From assembly GCA_013815505.1 (NCBI GenBank), contig JACDGA010000006.1:1-18083 (forward strand): DNA of 18,083 nucleotides, read 5' to 3'. Below the pieces are notes generated by a model. The model worked only from the letters and a program-made list of their open reading frames with translations, did no database searches and was not told where the DNA came from. Origin of the DNA: Acidimicrobiia bacterium (GTDB taxonomy: Bacteria; Actinomycetota; Acidimicrobiia; Acidimicrobiales; Ilumatobacteraceae). Positions 1-8,250 of the stretch are shown here, piece by piece. The first letter of the stretch is position 1. Every line of letters begins with the position of its first letter. The position numbers and the translations under genes were made by a program.

Positions 1-828
1 CTCGCCGAGCCTCGCGCGGTTCTGCGAGTAGAGGCGCCGCGTCGCCCTGCCTGCTGCGACTGTCGCGAACTCCTCGACGTCGATGGAGATCGGGAAGTCA
101 CCGACCTCGCAGCGGTGATCGTCGAGGATCACGACATCGTTGCTCTCGCCCGGATCGCCGTACTCCACATCTGCGTCGACGAGGATGCGGGCCGCCGTGG
201 CGAAATTGCTCGCCCCCATGGGCCGTTGGAAACCGATGAGGTCGCAGCCGAGCAGTCCCTCGATGATCTGGTTGCGCCACGGCAGGCGCGTGAACAGCTC
301 CATGGGCGGGAACGGGATGTGCAGGAAGAACCCGATGACGGCGTCGGGCCGCAGCGTGCGGACCATCGCCGGGACGAGCTGCAGCTGGTAGTCGTGGATC
401 CAGATGATCGCGTCCTGCGGGGCGACGTCGGCGATGACGTCGGCGAAGCGCTGGTTGACCGTGACGTACGTGTCCCAGTCGGCGGCGCGGTACGTCGACT
501 CGCGCAGTGCGTCGTGGTACAGCGGCCACAGCGTGTCGTTGGAGAACCCTTCGTAGTACGAGTTCATCTCGCGCGCCGAGATCGGCACGGGGTGCAGCGT
601 CACGCCGTCGACGTCGAACGGCTCGGCAGCGTCGTCGGCGTCGCCGGTCCAACCGACCCACGTGCCACCGCTGACGCGCAGCATCGGCAGCAGCGCCCGC
701 ACGAGTCCGCCGGGGCTCGGCGCCCAGCCGTCGCCGGAGCGCATGACGGGGAGGCGGTTGGCGGCAACGACGAGCGGGCGCGTCGGCGGCTGCGATTCCG
801 TCCCCGGCTCGACGTCCTCGTCACTCAT
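1..828 (-). CDS. otsA: Trehalose-6-phosphate synthase (OtsA, GT20), N-terminal part, cut by window edge
   Basis: Cytosolic glycosyltransferase that joins UDP- or GDP-glucose to glucose 6-phosphate to give trehalose 6-phosphate, the first step of osmoprotectant trehalose synthesis. 276 codons are visible and the frame runs off the left edge, so the C-terminal nucleotide-sugar-binding half is missing (the family is usually about 460-500 residues). GT20 landmarks occur in order: ANRLP (23-27), PSPGGL (38-43), GGTWVGWTG (54-62), YYEGFSNDTLWPLYH (91-105), VNQRFAD (124-130), WIHDYQLQLVP (143-153), FFLHIPFPP (167-175) and LLGCDLIGFQ (192-201). These include the residues that bind glucose 6-phosphate in E. 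coli OtsA. The ATG at 828 overlaps the stop of the upstream transsulfuration gene (ATGA), so the gene is probably translationally coupled to it and is the fifth gene of the operon headed by znuA. Confidence 0.95.
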   Translation of the reverse strand, partial: MSDEDVEPGTESQPPTRPLVVAANRLPVMRSGDGWAPSPGGLVRALLPMLRVSGGTWVGWTGDADDAAEPFDVDGVTLHPVPISAREMNSYYEGFSNDTLWPLYHDALRESTYRAADWDTYVTVNQRFADVIADVAPQDAIIWIHDYQLQLVPAMVRTLRPDAVIGFFLHIPFPPMELFTRLPWRNQIIEGLLGCDLIGFQRPMGASNFATAARILVDADVEYGDPGESNDVVILDDHRCEVGDFPISIDVEEFATVAAGRATRRLYSQNRARLGE

Positions 829-2012
829 CGAATCACCGCGACTCCCAGCGCCTGGTCTAGATCGGCGACGAGATCGGCTGTGGTTTCGATGCCGACGGAG
901 AGGCGCAGCAGGTTGTCGGGCACTTCGAGCGGGGAGCCGGCGACCGAGGCGTGCGTCATGACCCCAGGATGCTCGATGAGGCTCTCCACCGCACCCAGCG
1001 ACTCCGCCAGCGTGAACAACGTGGTGGCGGCAGCGACCTGCTTCGCCCGTTCGGCGCCGTCGCGCATGGTGAAGCTCACCATCCCGCCGAAGTCGCTCAT
1101 CTGTTTCGCCGCTGCCTCGTGGCCGGGATGATCGGGGAGCTGCGGGTACAGGACGCGCTCGACGGCGGGATGCCGCACGAGGAGATCGACGATCGCTCGG
1201 GCGTTCGTGCAGTGGCGGTCCATGCGGACCGCCAGGGTCTTGATGCCACGCAGCACGAGGTAGCAGTCGAACGGGCCCGGCACGGCACCCGCCGCATTCT
1301 GCAGGTAGGCGAGGCGCTGTGCGAGGTCGTCGTCGTCGACGACGAGCAGCCCGCCGACCACGTCACTGTGACCACCGAGGTACTTCGTCGCCGAGTGCAC
1401 CACGATGTCGGCTCCGTGTCGCAGCGGCTGTTGCAGGTACGGGGTGGCGAACGTGTTGTCGACGACGAGGAGCGCGTCGTGGTCGTGGGCGAGCGAGGCG
1501 AGCGCGGCGATGTCGGTGCACCGCAGCATCGGGTTGCTCGGCGTCTCCAACCACACGAGTGCGACATCGTCGGGCCATGCGGCGTCGAGCGCGGTGAGGT
1601 CCGAGAAGTCGGCCGTGCTCCAGCCGGCGCTTCGCTCGGGGCCCCACACCGCCGAGATCAGCCGGTACGTGCCGCCGTAGGCGTCGAGCCCCATCATTGC
1701 GCCCTTGCCGGGCGTCACGAGGCGCAGCACGGCGTCCTCCGCGGCCAGTCCACTGGCGAACGCCAGTCCGTGGCTGCCCTGTTCGAGCGAGGCGATGCAC
1801 GCCTGGAGCGCGTCGCGGGTGGGGTTGCCCGAGCGGGCGTACTCGTAGGTGCCGGGCGACCCGACGGCGGTTTGGGCGAACGTGGTGGCGAGCGAGATCG
1901 GTGTGACCACGGCGCCCGTCACGGCGTCGGGTGCTTGCCCGTCGTGGATTGCGCGGGTCTCGAAGCCGGGTCGCGACTCTGTGGACTCGGTGTCACCCAC
2001 TCGCACCACCAC
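825..2012 (-). CDS. metB: Cystathionine gamma-synthase / gamma-lyase type PLP enzyme
   Basis: Cys/Met-metabolism fold-type I PLP enzyme, about 395 residues, the usual length. Visible motifs are YEYARSGNPTR (56-66, cofactor phosphate and substrate contacts), DNTFATP (185-191, Asp that pairs with the pyridine nitrogen) and SATKYLGGHSD (207-217) with the Schiff-base lysine at 210. A synthase makes cystathionine from an activated homoserine and cysteine; a lyase runs reverse transsulfuration to cysteine. The motifs do not separate the two. A cystathionine beta-synthase directly upstream would suit either role, so metB is a best-guess symbol. The start is uncertain: GTG codons at 2012, 2009, 2006 and 2000 are in frame. 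GTG 2000 would give an 8-base overlap with the upstream stop and GTG 2012 a 20-base overlap. The 3' end overlaps otsA by four bases. Confidence 0.9.
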   Translation of the reverse strand: MVVRVGDTESTESRPGFETRAIHDGQAPDAVTGAVVTPISLATTFAQTAVGSPGTYEYARSGNPTRDALQACIASLEQGSHGLAFASGLAAEDAVLRLVTPGKGAMMGLDAYGGTYRLISAVWGPERSAGWSTADFSDLTALDAAWPDDVALVWLETPSNPMLRCTDIAALASLAHDHDALLVVDNTFATPYLQQPLRHGADIVVHSATKYLGGHSDVVGGLLVVDDDDLAQRLAYLQNAAGAVPGPFDCYLVLRGIKTLAVRMDRHCTNARAIVDLLVRHPAVERVLYPQLPDHPGHEAAAKQMSDFGGMVSFTMRDGAERAKQVAAATTLFTLAESLGAVESLIEHPGVMTHASVAGSPLEVPDNLLRLSVGIETTADLVADLDQALGVAVIR

Positions 2013-3441
2013 CGGCCGGCAGATCGTCGACGTCGGCGATCGACTCGTAGTACGACAGGACGTCCGTGCGGGTGAGGATGCTGACGGGGCGACCTCCCGA
2101 CAGCACGAGCAGCGCCGGCGACGTCTCGAGCATCGAGATCGCCCGGTCGAGGCGCTGCCCGATGCCCACGGTCGGCAGCTTCGGTCCCATCACCGTCTCC
2201 ACCCTCGTGTCCATCGCCGACGAGTCGCGGGCGATGGCATCCATCAGCTCAAGCTCGTCGACCGCGCCGGACACCTCTGCGGCGGCGAACGGCGGCGTGT
2301 TCTTGCACACCGGCAGCTGACTGATCGCGTTCGTGCGCATCAGTTCGATGGCGTGGCGCACGGTGTGGTCGGGGTTGACGTAGACGAGCTCTTGGATGTC
2401 GCGGGCCACCGAGAGCACGTTGCCGACGCACTCGTCGCACTCGGTGAGGAACCCGAAGTTGGCCATCCAGCCGTCGTCGAACACTCGTGAGAGGTACCCG
2501 CGACCCGAATCAGGGTTGAGCACGACGACGATGTCGTCGGGGGTCGCGGCCTTGGCGACGCGCACTGCGGCGGCAACCGCCATCCCGCCGGAGCCGCCGA
2601 TGAGGATGCCCTCGGTGCGGCTGACCTCGCGGGCCGTGAGGAAGCTCTCCTTGTCGCTGATGGCGATGATGTCGTCGTACAGGTCGGGATCCCATGCGGC
2701 GGGGAAGAAGTCCTCGCCGACGCCCTCCACGAGGTACGGGCGCCCGGAGCCGCCGGAGAACACGGAACCCTCGGGATCGGCAGCGACGATGCGGATGTTC
2801 GGGTTCCGCTCCCTCAGGAACCGGGCGACGCCGGTGAGCGTGCCGCACGTGCCGGCGCCGGCGACGAAGTGCGTGATCCGTCCCGCGGTCTGCGCCCACA
2901 GCTCGGGGCCAGTGGTCTTCAGGTGCGACAGCGGGTTGTCGGGGTTCTCGTACTGGTTGGGGCGGAAGGCCCCGCGCTCGGCAGTCAGTCGCTCGGCGAC
3001 CTTGTAGTAGCTCTGCGGGTCGTCGGGTTCGACGGCCACAGGGCACACCACCACCTCTGCGCCGTACGCCTGGAGCAGGGCGATCTTCTCGGGTGCGACC
3101 TTGTCGGTCATCACGAACACGCACTGGTAGCCCCGCTGCGCGGCAACGATGGCGAGTCCGACGCCGGTGTTGCCACTCGTCGGTTCGACGATGGTGCCGC
3201 CGGGCCGCAACCTGCCATCACGCTCGGCAGCGAGGATCATCTCCAACGCCGGCCGGTCCTTCGACGAACCGCCCGGATTGTTCGTCTCCATCTTCATCGC
3301 CAGCACGCTCGGGATCTCGTGCACCTCGGTGAGTCGCTTCAACCTCACGAGCGGCGTGGCGCCGATGAGGTCGATGACCGACGCCCTGATGTCGGTGCCA
3401 TCGAGCCGGGGATCCGGCGGCGCTGCCGGGATCGTGCTCAT
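1993..3441 (-). CDS. cbs: Cystathionine beta-synthase with C-terminal CBS-domain pair
   Basis: Fold-type II PLP enzyme that condenses serine (or O-acetylserine) with homocysteine to cystathionine in the cytosol. The 482-residue product has the catalytic domain at about 18-330: NNPGGSSKDR with the PLP lysine at 61, PTSGNTGVG (87-95), and the glycine-rich phosphate loop GAGTCGTLTG (195-204). Residues about 345-475 form two CBS motifs, which in this family bind adenosyl ligands and regulate activity. The frame stays open 111 codons further upstream, but that extension is arginine/proline-rich noise antisense-offset to znuB. The ATG at 3441, which overlaps the znuB stop as ATGA, gives the family N-terminus (ASVIDLIGATPLVRL). 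Third gene of the minus-strand operon, overlapping the next gene at its 3' end. The cysM/cysK families are less likely because they lack the C-terminal CBS pair. Confidence 0.95.
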   Translation of the reverse strand: MSTIPAAPPDPRLDGTDIRASVIDLIGATPLVRLKRLTEVHEIPSVLAMKMETNNPGGSSKDRPALEMILAAERDGRLRPGGTIVEPTSGNTGVGLAIVAAQRGYQCVFVMTDKVAPEKIALLQAYGAEVVVCPVAVEPDDPQSYYKVAERLTAERGAFRPNQYENPDNPLSHLKTTGPELWAQTAGRITHFVAGAGTCGTLTGVARFLRERNPNIRIVAADPEGSVFSGGSGRPYLVEGVGEDFFPAAWDPDLYDDIIAISDKESFLTAREVSRTEGILIGGSGGMAVAAAVRVAKAATPDDIVVVLNPDSGRGYLSRVFDDGWMANFGFLTECDECVGNVLSVARDIQELVYVNPDHTVRHAIELMRTNAISQLPVCKNTPPFAAAEVSGAVDELELMDAIARDSSAMDTRVETVMGPKLPTVGIGQRLDRAISMLETSPALLVLSGGRPVSILTRTDVLSYYESIADVDDLPAGGGASG

Positions 3442-4343
3442 CCGACCGAGGGTAGTTCGACCTCGTCGATCCGCTTGCGGTGCACACCACGCGATGTGTG
3501 CAAGGCCGTGGCCATGTTGCGGCCCGCCAGGACGAGCAGGAAGGCGCTCACGGTGCACAGCGCCATGGTTGCGCCGGTCGCCGTCCGGTGGTGGTAGCTG
3601 AGCAGCAAACCGACAACGGCAGACACGGCACCGATGGCGACGGCAGCCATCATGATCACCGGGACACGCCGGGCGACGAGCGCTCCGGCTGCCGGAGGGG
3701 CGATGAGGAAGGCGTAGACGAGCAGATTGCCCACCGTCTCGAACGAGGCGACGATGGCGAGTGCGAGCAGACACAGGAGCGCGATCCTGATCCTGCCGGG
3801 CGGAAAGCCGAGCGTGCCCGCCATGCGTTCGTCGAACGTCGATGCCAGCAGTGCCCGGTAGAGCACGACCGAGCCGACGACGACGACGACGGCCACGATC
3901 ACCTGGCGGAGGAGGTCGTTGCCGTCGATGGCGACGATCGAGCCGAAGAGGAAGCGGTCGAGGTCACCGGCGCGCTGGGCCGACGGTGTCGACATGAGTA
4001 CGACGGCAACCGCCAGGAATCCGACGAACAGCAACCCGATCGAGGTGTCGTCGGGGAGCGGTGACCTGGCGCGCAGCGACCCGATGCCGAGCACCATTGC
4101 CAGCGCCGCCACCACGGCGCCGATCGCGGGATCGAACCCGACGACGGTGGCGACCGCGATGCCGGGCAGCACGCCGTGGGCCAGCGCGTCGCCGAGGAAT
4201 GCGAGGCCGCGCAGCACGACCCACGTCCCGACGACCGATGTCGTCACGACCGTGAGCAGCGATGCCCACAGGGCCTGGCGCATGACGTCGTTGTCGGCGA
4301 ACGGAGCGATCCACCAGGACACGGGATCGGTGAGGAAGTCCAT
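3438..4343 (-). CDS. znuB: Zinc/manganese ABC transporter permease (ABC-3 family, ZnuB-like)
   Basis: Integral membrane permease of a metal-uptake ABC transporter, expected to work with the adjacent binding protein and the divergently encoded ATPase. The 301-residue protein is mostly hydrophobic, with about eight predicted helices. It has the ABC-3 signature GLAFLGDALAHGVLPGIA in its first third and the conserved FETVGNLLVYAFLIAPPAAGAL stretch near residues 200-225. The length matches the family. I chose ATG 4343 (MDFLTDP); a TTG at 4352 in the same frame would add three residues. It starts 17 bases after the znuA stop, and its own stop is inside the start of the beta-synthase gene, so it is in the znuA operon. 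The substrate could be Mn rather than Zn from sequence alone. Zinc is inferred from the neighbouring Zur-like regulator and the acidic-histidine loop in ZnuA. Confidence 0.9.
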   Translation of the reverse strand: MDFLTDPVSWWIAPFADNDVMRQALWASLLTVVTTSVVGTWVVLRGLAFLGDALAHGVLPGIAVATVVGFDPAIGAVVAALAMVLGIGSLRARSPLPDDTSIGLLFVGFLAVAVVLMSTPSAQRAGDLDRFLFGSIVAIDGNDLLRQVIVAVVVVVGSVVLYRALLASTFDERMAGTLGFPPGRIRIALLCLLALAIVASFETVGNLLVYAFLIAPPAAGALVARRVPVIMMAAVAIGAVSAVVGLLLSYHHRTATGATMALCTVSAFLLVLAGRNMATALHTSRGVHRKRIDEVELPSVG

Positions 4344-4360
4344 CGCCGCCAAGTGTGCCG

Positions 4361-5326
4361 TCAGCCGTCGAGCGCGGACACAACAGCATCGGCGTCGGTG
4401 CGCATCAGCTCGACGTACGTGTCAGTCGCGTCGTCGTCGCCGAGCGAATCGGTGCGCAACCGCACCACCTCGACGTCGAGTGTGGCGGCGAGCTCGTCGG
4501 CCTCGGCCGTGTCCTGGTCGCTGTCGACGAAGATCGCCGGCACCGCCTCACGTTCGACCACGGCGGCGAGCTCCTCGAGATCGGCGGCGTTCGTCTCCGC
4601 CATCGTCGAGGTCGACGGGATCACCGTGCCGACGACCTCGAGGCCGTAGCGGTCGGCGAAGTACCCGTAGGCATCGTGGTTGGTGACGAGCACGCGCCGT
4701 GCGGCGGGGACGGCGACCATGCGGTCGGCGATCTCGTCGTCGAGCGTGAGCAGCTCGGTCCGATAGGCATCGACACACTCGTCGATCGCCGTCGCATCGG
4801 CTCCGGTGGCAGCGATCACGCGATCCGCGATCGGACCGATCGCCGCGGCGACGAGCGATGGATCCAGCCAGAGATGGGGATCGATGTCGCCGTGGTCGTC
4901 CTCTTCGTGGTCGTCCTCTGACAAGGTCGCATCGCGCAGTTCGAGGCCGGGCAGCTCGACGACCTCGACGACGCGGGCGCCGTCCAGGTCGTCGAGCAGC
5001 GCATCCGCGCCTGTCTCGAGCGACGCGCCGTTGGCGACCACGAGCGCAGCATCGTCCAGTAGCTCGCGATCCTGCAGCGATGGTTCGTAGCCGTGGGGGT
5101 CCGACCGTGGCGGGATGAGGCTCGTCACCTCGATGCCGAGATCACCGCGGCAGGTGATGCCCGACACGATGTCGGCCCAGATGCTCGTGGTGGCGACGAT
5201 CTGGTCCGATCCGGTCTCGACGCCGCTGCCTCCTGTGTCTTCGGTGGAACCGCAGCCGGCGACGAGCACAACGGCGATCGATCCGCCGGCGAACCGGCGG
5301 CCACGTCGTCCGAGAGTGAGAATCAT
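4361..5326 (-). CDS. znuA: Zinc-binding lipoprotein of ABC transporter (ZnuA/TroA family)
   Basis: Extracytoplasmic, lipid-anchored metal-binding protein that delivers zinc to the ZnuB/ZnuC transporter. The 321 residues begin with a positively charged, hydrophobic signal peptide ending in the lipobox LVAGC (21-25, lipidated Cys 25). Cluster A-I metal ligands are visible: DPHGYEP (His 78), DPHLWLDP (His 151), TNHDAYGYF (His 217) and an Asp in FVDSDQD (267-272). Between the first two is an acidic-histidine loop, EDDHEEDDHGD (137-147), a feature typical of zinc rather than manganese binders. The ATG at 5326 sits inside a Fur/Zur-like palindrome, and a -10-like TAGTAT ends six bases before it, which suggests a leaderless mRNA. 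First gene of the minus-strand operon with znuB, cbs, metB and otsA. Confidence 0.93.
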   Translation of the reverse strand: MILTLGRRGRRFAGGSIAVVLVAGCGSTEDTGGSGVETGSDQIVATTSIWADIVSGITCRGDLGIEVTSLIPPRSDPHGYEPSLQDRELLDDAALVVANGASLETGADALLDDLDGARVVEVVELPGLELRDATLSEDDHEEDDHGDIDPHLWLDPSLVAAAIGPIADRVIAATGADATAIDECVDAYRTELLTLDDEIADRMVAVPAARRVLVTNHDAYGYFADRYGLEVVGTVIPSTSTMAETNAADLEELAAVVEREAVPAIFVDSDQDTAEADELAATLDVEVVRLRTDSLGDDDATDTYVELMRTDADAVVSALDG

Positions 5327-5331
5327 TCTTG
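5317..5331. promoter_or_regulatory. Putative Zur/Fur box (7-1-7 palindrome) in the znuA/znuC divergent gap
   Basis: TGAGAATCATTCTTG on the plus strand matches the Fur-family 7-1-7 consensus TGATAATnATTATCA at 11 of 14 informative positions, with a perfect core AGAAT-C-ATTCT. It overlaps the znuA ATG and lies just beside the two divergent -10 hexamers, so a bound repressor could block both transcripts. The Fur-family gene zur is the second gene of the right-hand arm, which suggests autoregulation. This is inferred from sequence similarity alone. Confidence 0.55.
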
Positions 5332-5332
5332 A

Positions 5333-5348
5333 ATACTACACTGTCGGG

Positions 5349-5360
<12 letters not shown>
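5333..5360 (-). promoter_or_regulatory. Putative leaderless promoter of the znuA operon
   Basis: Reading the minus strand, TTGCGA (5360-5355), a 16-base spacer and TAGTAT (5338-5333) resemble -35 and -10 hexamers. TAGTAT ends exactly six bases before the ATG, so transcription would start at or next to the start codon. No ribosome-binding site is evident, consistent with a leaderless actinobacterial transcript. Confidence 0.45.
5337..5342 (+). promoter_or_regulatory. Putative -10 element for znuC-zur
   Basis: TACACT fits the TAnnnT -10 pattern and ends six bases before the znuC ATG at 5349, the spacing expected for a leaderless transcript. It overlaps the -10 of the opposite promoter by two bases. 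No convincing -35 is seen upstream. Confidence 0.4.
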
Positions 5361-6147
<787 letters not shown>

Positions 6148-6155
<8 letters not shown>

Positions 6156-6603
6156 TCGGTCGAGCCTGCACCGCGACGTCGAGGAGCGTCTCGTTGCCGC
6201 CGGCCAGCGGTACACGGCGGCACGTCGACGCCTGGTGGAGGCGCTCGCTCGCGTCGCAGCGCCGCTCACCCTTCCTAGCGTGCTGGCCGCCGATCCGGAG
6301 CTGTCGCAGAGCTCGACATACCGGAACCTGGTCATTCTCGCCGACGCCGGCGCGGTGCGCCGCCTGCACCACGGGCTCGACCAGCACGCCCATTACGAGC
6401 TCGCCGAAGGCCTGCTCGAGCACCATCACCACCTGATCTGCCGGGAGTGCGGCACGGTCGCCGACGTGACGCTCGACGACGAGACCGAACGTCGCCTCGA
6501 AGTGTCGCTCGCCGCCGCGGCTCGCTCGGCCGGCTTCGTCCCACAGCACCACGACGTCGACATCTACGGCGCCTGCGCCACCTGCGCCGCCGCGAGTCCT
6601 TGA
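6148..6603 (+). CDS. zur: Fur-family metalloregulator, probably the zinc regulator Zur
   Basis: DNA-binding repressor that senses a divalent metal, probably zinc because it is co-transcribed with znuC and faces znuAB. The 151 residues show the Fur N-terminal winged helix (GQRYTAARRRLVEAL at 19-33, SQSSTYRNL at 53-61), the histidine-rich hinge HHHHLICREC (92-101) and two CxxC pairs, Cys98/Cys101 and Cys143/Cys146, which form the structural zinc site. Start choice: ATG 6148 overlaps the znuC stop (ATGCCTGA) and gives the usual family N-terminus. An in-frame ATG at 6115 would add 11 residues with no similarity. A Fur/Zur-like palindrome upstream of znuC suggests that it controls its own operon and znuA. 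Fur or Mur identity cannot be excluded from sequence. Confidence 0.9.
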
Positions 6604-6731
6604 CCGTCTGGCCGGGATCCGGGTTCCGCCCGCGCCCGTCCGCCCCACCACCGTCTGGGCGGGATTCGTCCCACCACACGGTCTGGGCGGGATCCCTTCC
6701 AACTGCTGAAAGAGATCCCGCCCAGACGGTC
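6603..6731. repeat. Cluster of four ACCGTCTGGGCGGGATC-type repeats, one inverted
   Basis: The 183-base gap between zur and the SWIM gene holds three direct copies, at 6603-6620 (one internal change, GGCC for GGGC), 6650-6667 and 6678-6695, and an inverted copy at 6713-6731. The third and fourth copies pair perfectly over 14 bp (6681-6694 with 6714-6727) around a 19-base loop. The first copy begins on the last base of the zur stop codon. Possible roles are a zur terminator or a dispersed intergenic REP-like element; no T-run follows the stem, so an intrinsic terminator is not certain. Confidence 0.8.
6681..6727 (+). terminator. Hairpin downstream of zur, possible T-less terminator/insulator
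   Basis: GTCTGGGCGGGATC (6681-6694) and its exact complement (6714-6727) form a 14-bp, GC-rich stem with a 19-base loop. It lies between the zur stop and the promoter of the next operon. There is no U-tract after the stem, so termination is inferred from position and stability only. Confidence 0.4.
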
Positions 6732-6750
6732 GTGGACGGCGTGGCGGCGA

Positions 6751-6779
6751 CTGACGCTGTGACACCCCGTCGGTACAGT
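6751..6779 (+). promoter_or_regulatory. Putative promoter of the SWIM-MoxR-vWA operon
   Basis: CTGACG (6751-6756), a 17-base spacer and TACAGT (6774-6779) fit the sigma-70-like pattern. The -10 hexamer ends seven bases before the GTG at 6787, so the transcript is probably leaderless, which also explains the absence of a Shine-Dalgarno sequence. Confidence 0.5.
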
Positions 6780-6786
6780 CCACACG

Positions 6787-8250
6787 GTGAGGTCGCCACA
6801 CCAGGCCAACGGCACGTGGACGGTCGAGCACGTCGCCGCGCTCGCCGCCGGACCCGCCCAGTTCGCCGCTGCCGATGACGTGTCCATCGTCCAGCGGTGG
6901 TCGTCCGGATGGCACTCGGGCGACGCGCTGTGGGGCACGTACCGCGGCGCCGCCAACGTCGAGCCGTACGAAGTCGTCGTCGACCTCCGCCCGGCACTGC
7001 GCGACGCCGACGTGCCGCGTACCCGCTGCACGTGCCCCAGCCGCAAGGTGCCGTGCAAGCACGCCCTCGCGCTGCTGCTGCGATGGGTTCGCGGCGACCT
7101 CGTCGAGTCGGATCTCGACCGGCTGCCCGACGGCGCCGCCAGCTGGCTGGCTCGTTCGGCGGGCTCGCGGACGACATCGCCCCCGGCGGCGGCAGCCGCG
7201 TCCGAGCAGACCACCGAACCCGGCGATCAGCCGGCCGGCGACGAGCCGGGGCCAGCGGGTGGCGAACCGCTCGACGCGCCGCCTGATCCTCCACCGCCCG
7301 ACGACACCAGCGGGCGTGACGAGCGCGTCGAGCGCATGCTGGCCGGGCTCGTCGAGCTGGAGCGCTGGTTGCGCGACCGGATGAGGTCCGGTCTGGCCGA
7401 TCCGTCGCTCGCCTCGTACGCCACCTGGGATCATCTCGCCGCCCGCCTCGTCGACGCACGAGCAGGGGCGCTCGCCAATCGGGTGCGACGGCTCGCCGGG
7501 CTCGTGGGCGCTTCTCCGCAGTGGCACGGCGACGTGCTCGCCGAGCTCGGCATGCTGCACCTGCTGGCACGTGGCGGCCGCTCGCTCCCGAGCCTGCCGA
7601 GCCATCTCGCCGATTCGCTCGCCACCGCGCTGGGGTGGCAGGTGCGTCAGGCCGATGTGCTCGATGGCGTGCCAGAGACCGACACGTGGGACGTCATCGG
7701 CCGCAGTGATACACGTGAGGACCGCATCGAGGTGCGGCGCACGTGGCTGCGTGGGCGCACCAGCGCTCGGCTGGCGATGGTCCTGTCGTTCGCCGCCTAC
7801 CGCCAGTCACTCGATCGCTCGCTGCCGGTCGGCACCGCCGTCGAGGCCGATCTGCACCGCTACCCGGGCGCAGGCGCGCGGGCGATCGTCGGTGCACGAC
7901 GATCGGAGGTGCCAGCCATCCGCCCCAGCGGGATGACCCTCGCCGCAGCGTGCGAGGCGGCCGGAGCGTCCTTGGCAGCCGAGCCATGGGCCGAGCGCAC
8001 GGTGGTCACCGTCGACGCCGCGGTCACACGATCCGCGGGGAGCTGGGTCGTCAGCGACGAGACGGGTTCGCTGCCGTGTGCCACCGGACAGCGGGCGCTG
8101 GGCGCGGTGCTCGCCACGACCGGTGGCGCTCGCTCGGTGATGACGGCCGAGTGGACGCCGGGCGGGCTGCTGCTGCTGTCGGTGCATCTCGACGATCGCA
8201 CCCTCGACATCGGTCCACGGGCCGATCGCTCGTTCGTGGAGGCGGCATGA
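6787..8250 (+). CDS. SWIM zinc-finger protein, first gene of MoxR-vWA operon
   Basis: The 487-residue protein has a SWIM zinc finger near its N-terminus: CTCPSRKVPCKH, with Cys81, Cys83, Cys90 and His92 as ligands (CxCx6CxH). The preceding stretch WGTYRGAANVEPYEVVVDL (49-67) is typical of SWIM proteins found next to MoxR/vWA genes. A proline/acidic linker (about 155-190) leads to a long, mainly alpha-helical region, and the C-terminal 150 residues look beta-rich. No catalytic motif is recognised. SWIM domains bind DNA or proteins; here it may recognise a partner of the AAA+ machine (inference). The GTG start at 6787 is set by the -10 hexamer seven bases upstream. The gene ends in ATGA overlap with the next, indicating coupled translation in a five-gene unit. 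Confidence 0.9.
   Translation: MRSPHQANGTWTVEHVAALAAGPAQFAAADDVSIVQRWSSGWHSGDALWGTYRGAANVEPYEVVVDLRPALRDADVPRTRCTCPSRKVPCKHALALLLRWVRGDLVESDLDRLPDGAASWLARSAGSRTTSPPAAAAASEQTTEPGDQPAGDEPGPAGGEPLDAPPDPPPPDDTSGRDERVERMLAGLVELERWLRDRMRSGLADPSLASYATWDHLAARLVDARAGALANRVRRLAGLVGASPQWHGDVLAELGMLHLLARGGRSLPSLPSHLADSLATALGWQVRQADVLDGVPETDTWDVIGRSDTREDRIEVRRTWLRGRTSARLAMVLSFAAYRQSLDRSLPVGTAVEADLHRYPGAGARAIVGARRSEVPAIRPSGMTLAAACEAAGASLAAEPWAERTVVTVDAAVTRSAGSWVVSDETGSLPCATGQRALGAVLATTGGARSVMTAEWTPGGLLLLSVHLDDRTLDIGPRADRSFVEAA

Noticed and set aside
115..1131. Long plus-strand open frame opposite otsA and metB
   Set aside because: The product is Arg/Asp/Val-rich without any family motif, and the opposite strand encodes two clear enzymes. 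High GC produces such antisense frames.
3442..3774. 111-residue N-terminal extension of cystathionine beta-synthase
   Set aside because: It overlaps znuB and has no similarity to the family; ATG 3441 gives the normal N-terminus.
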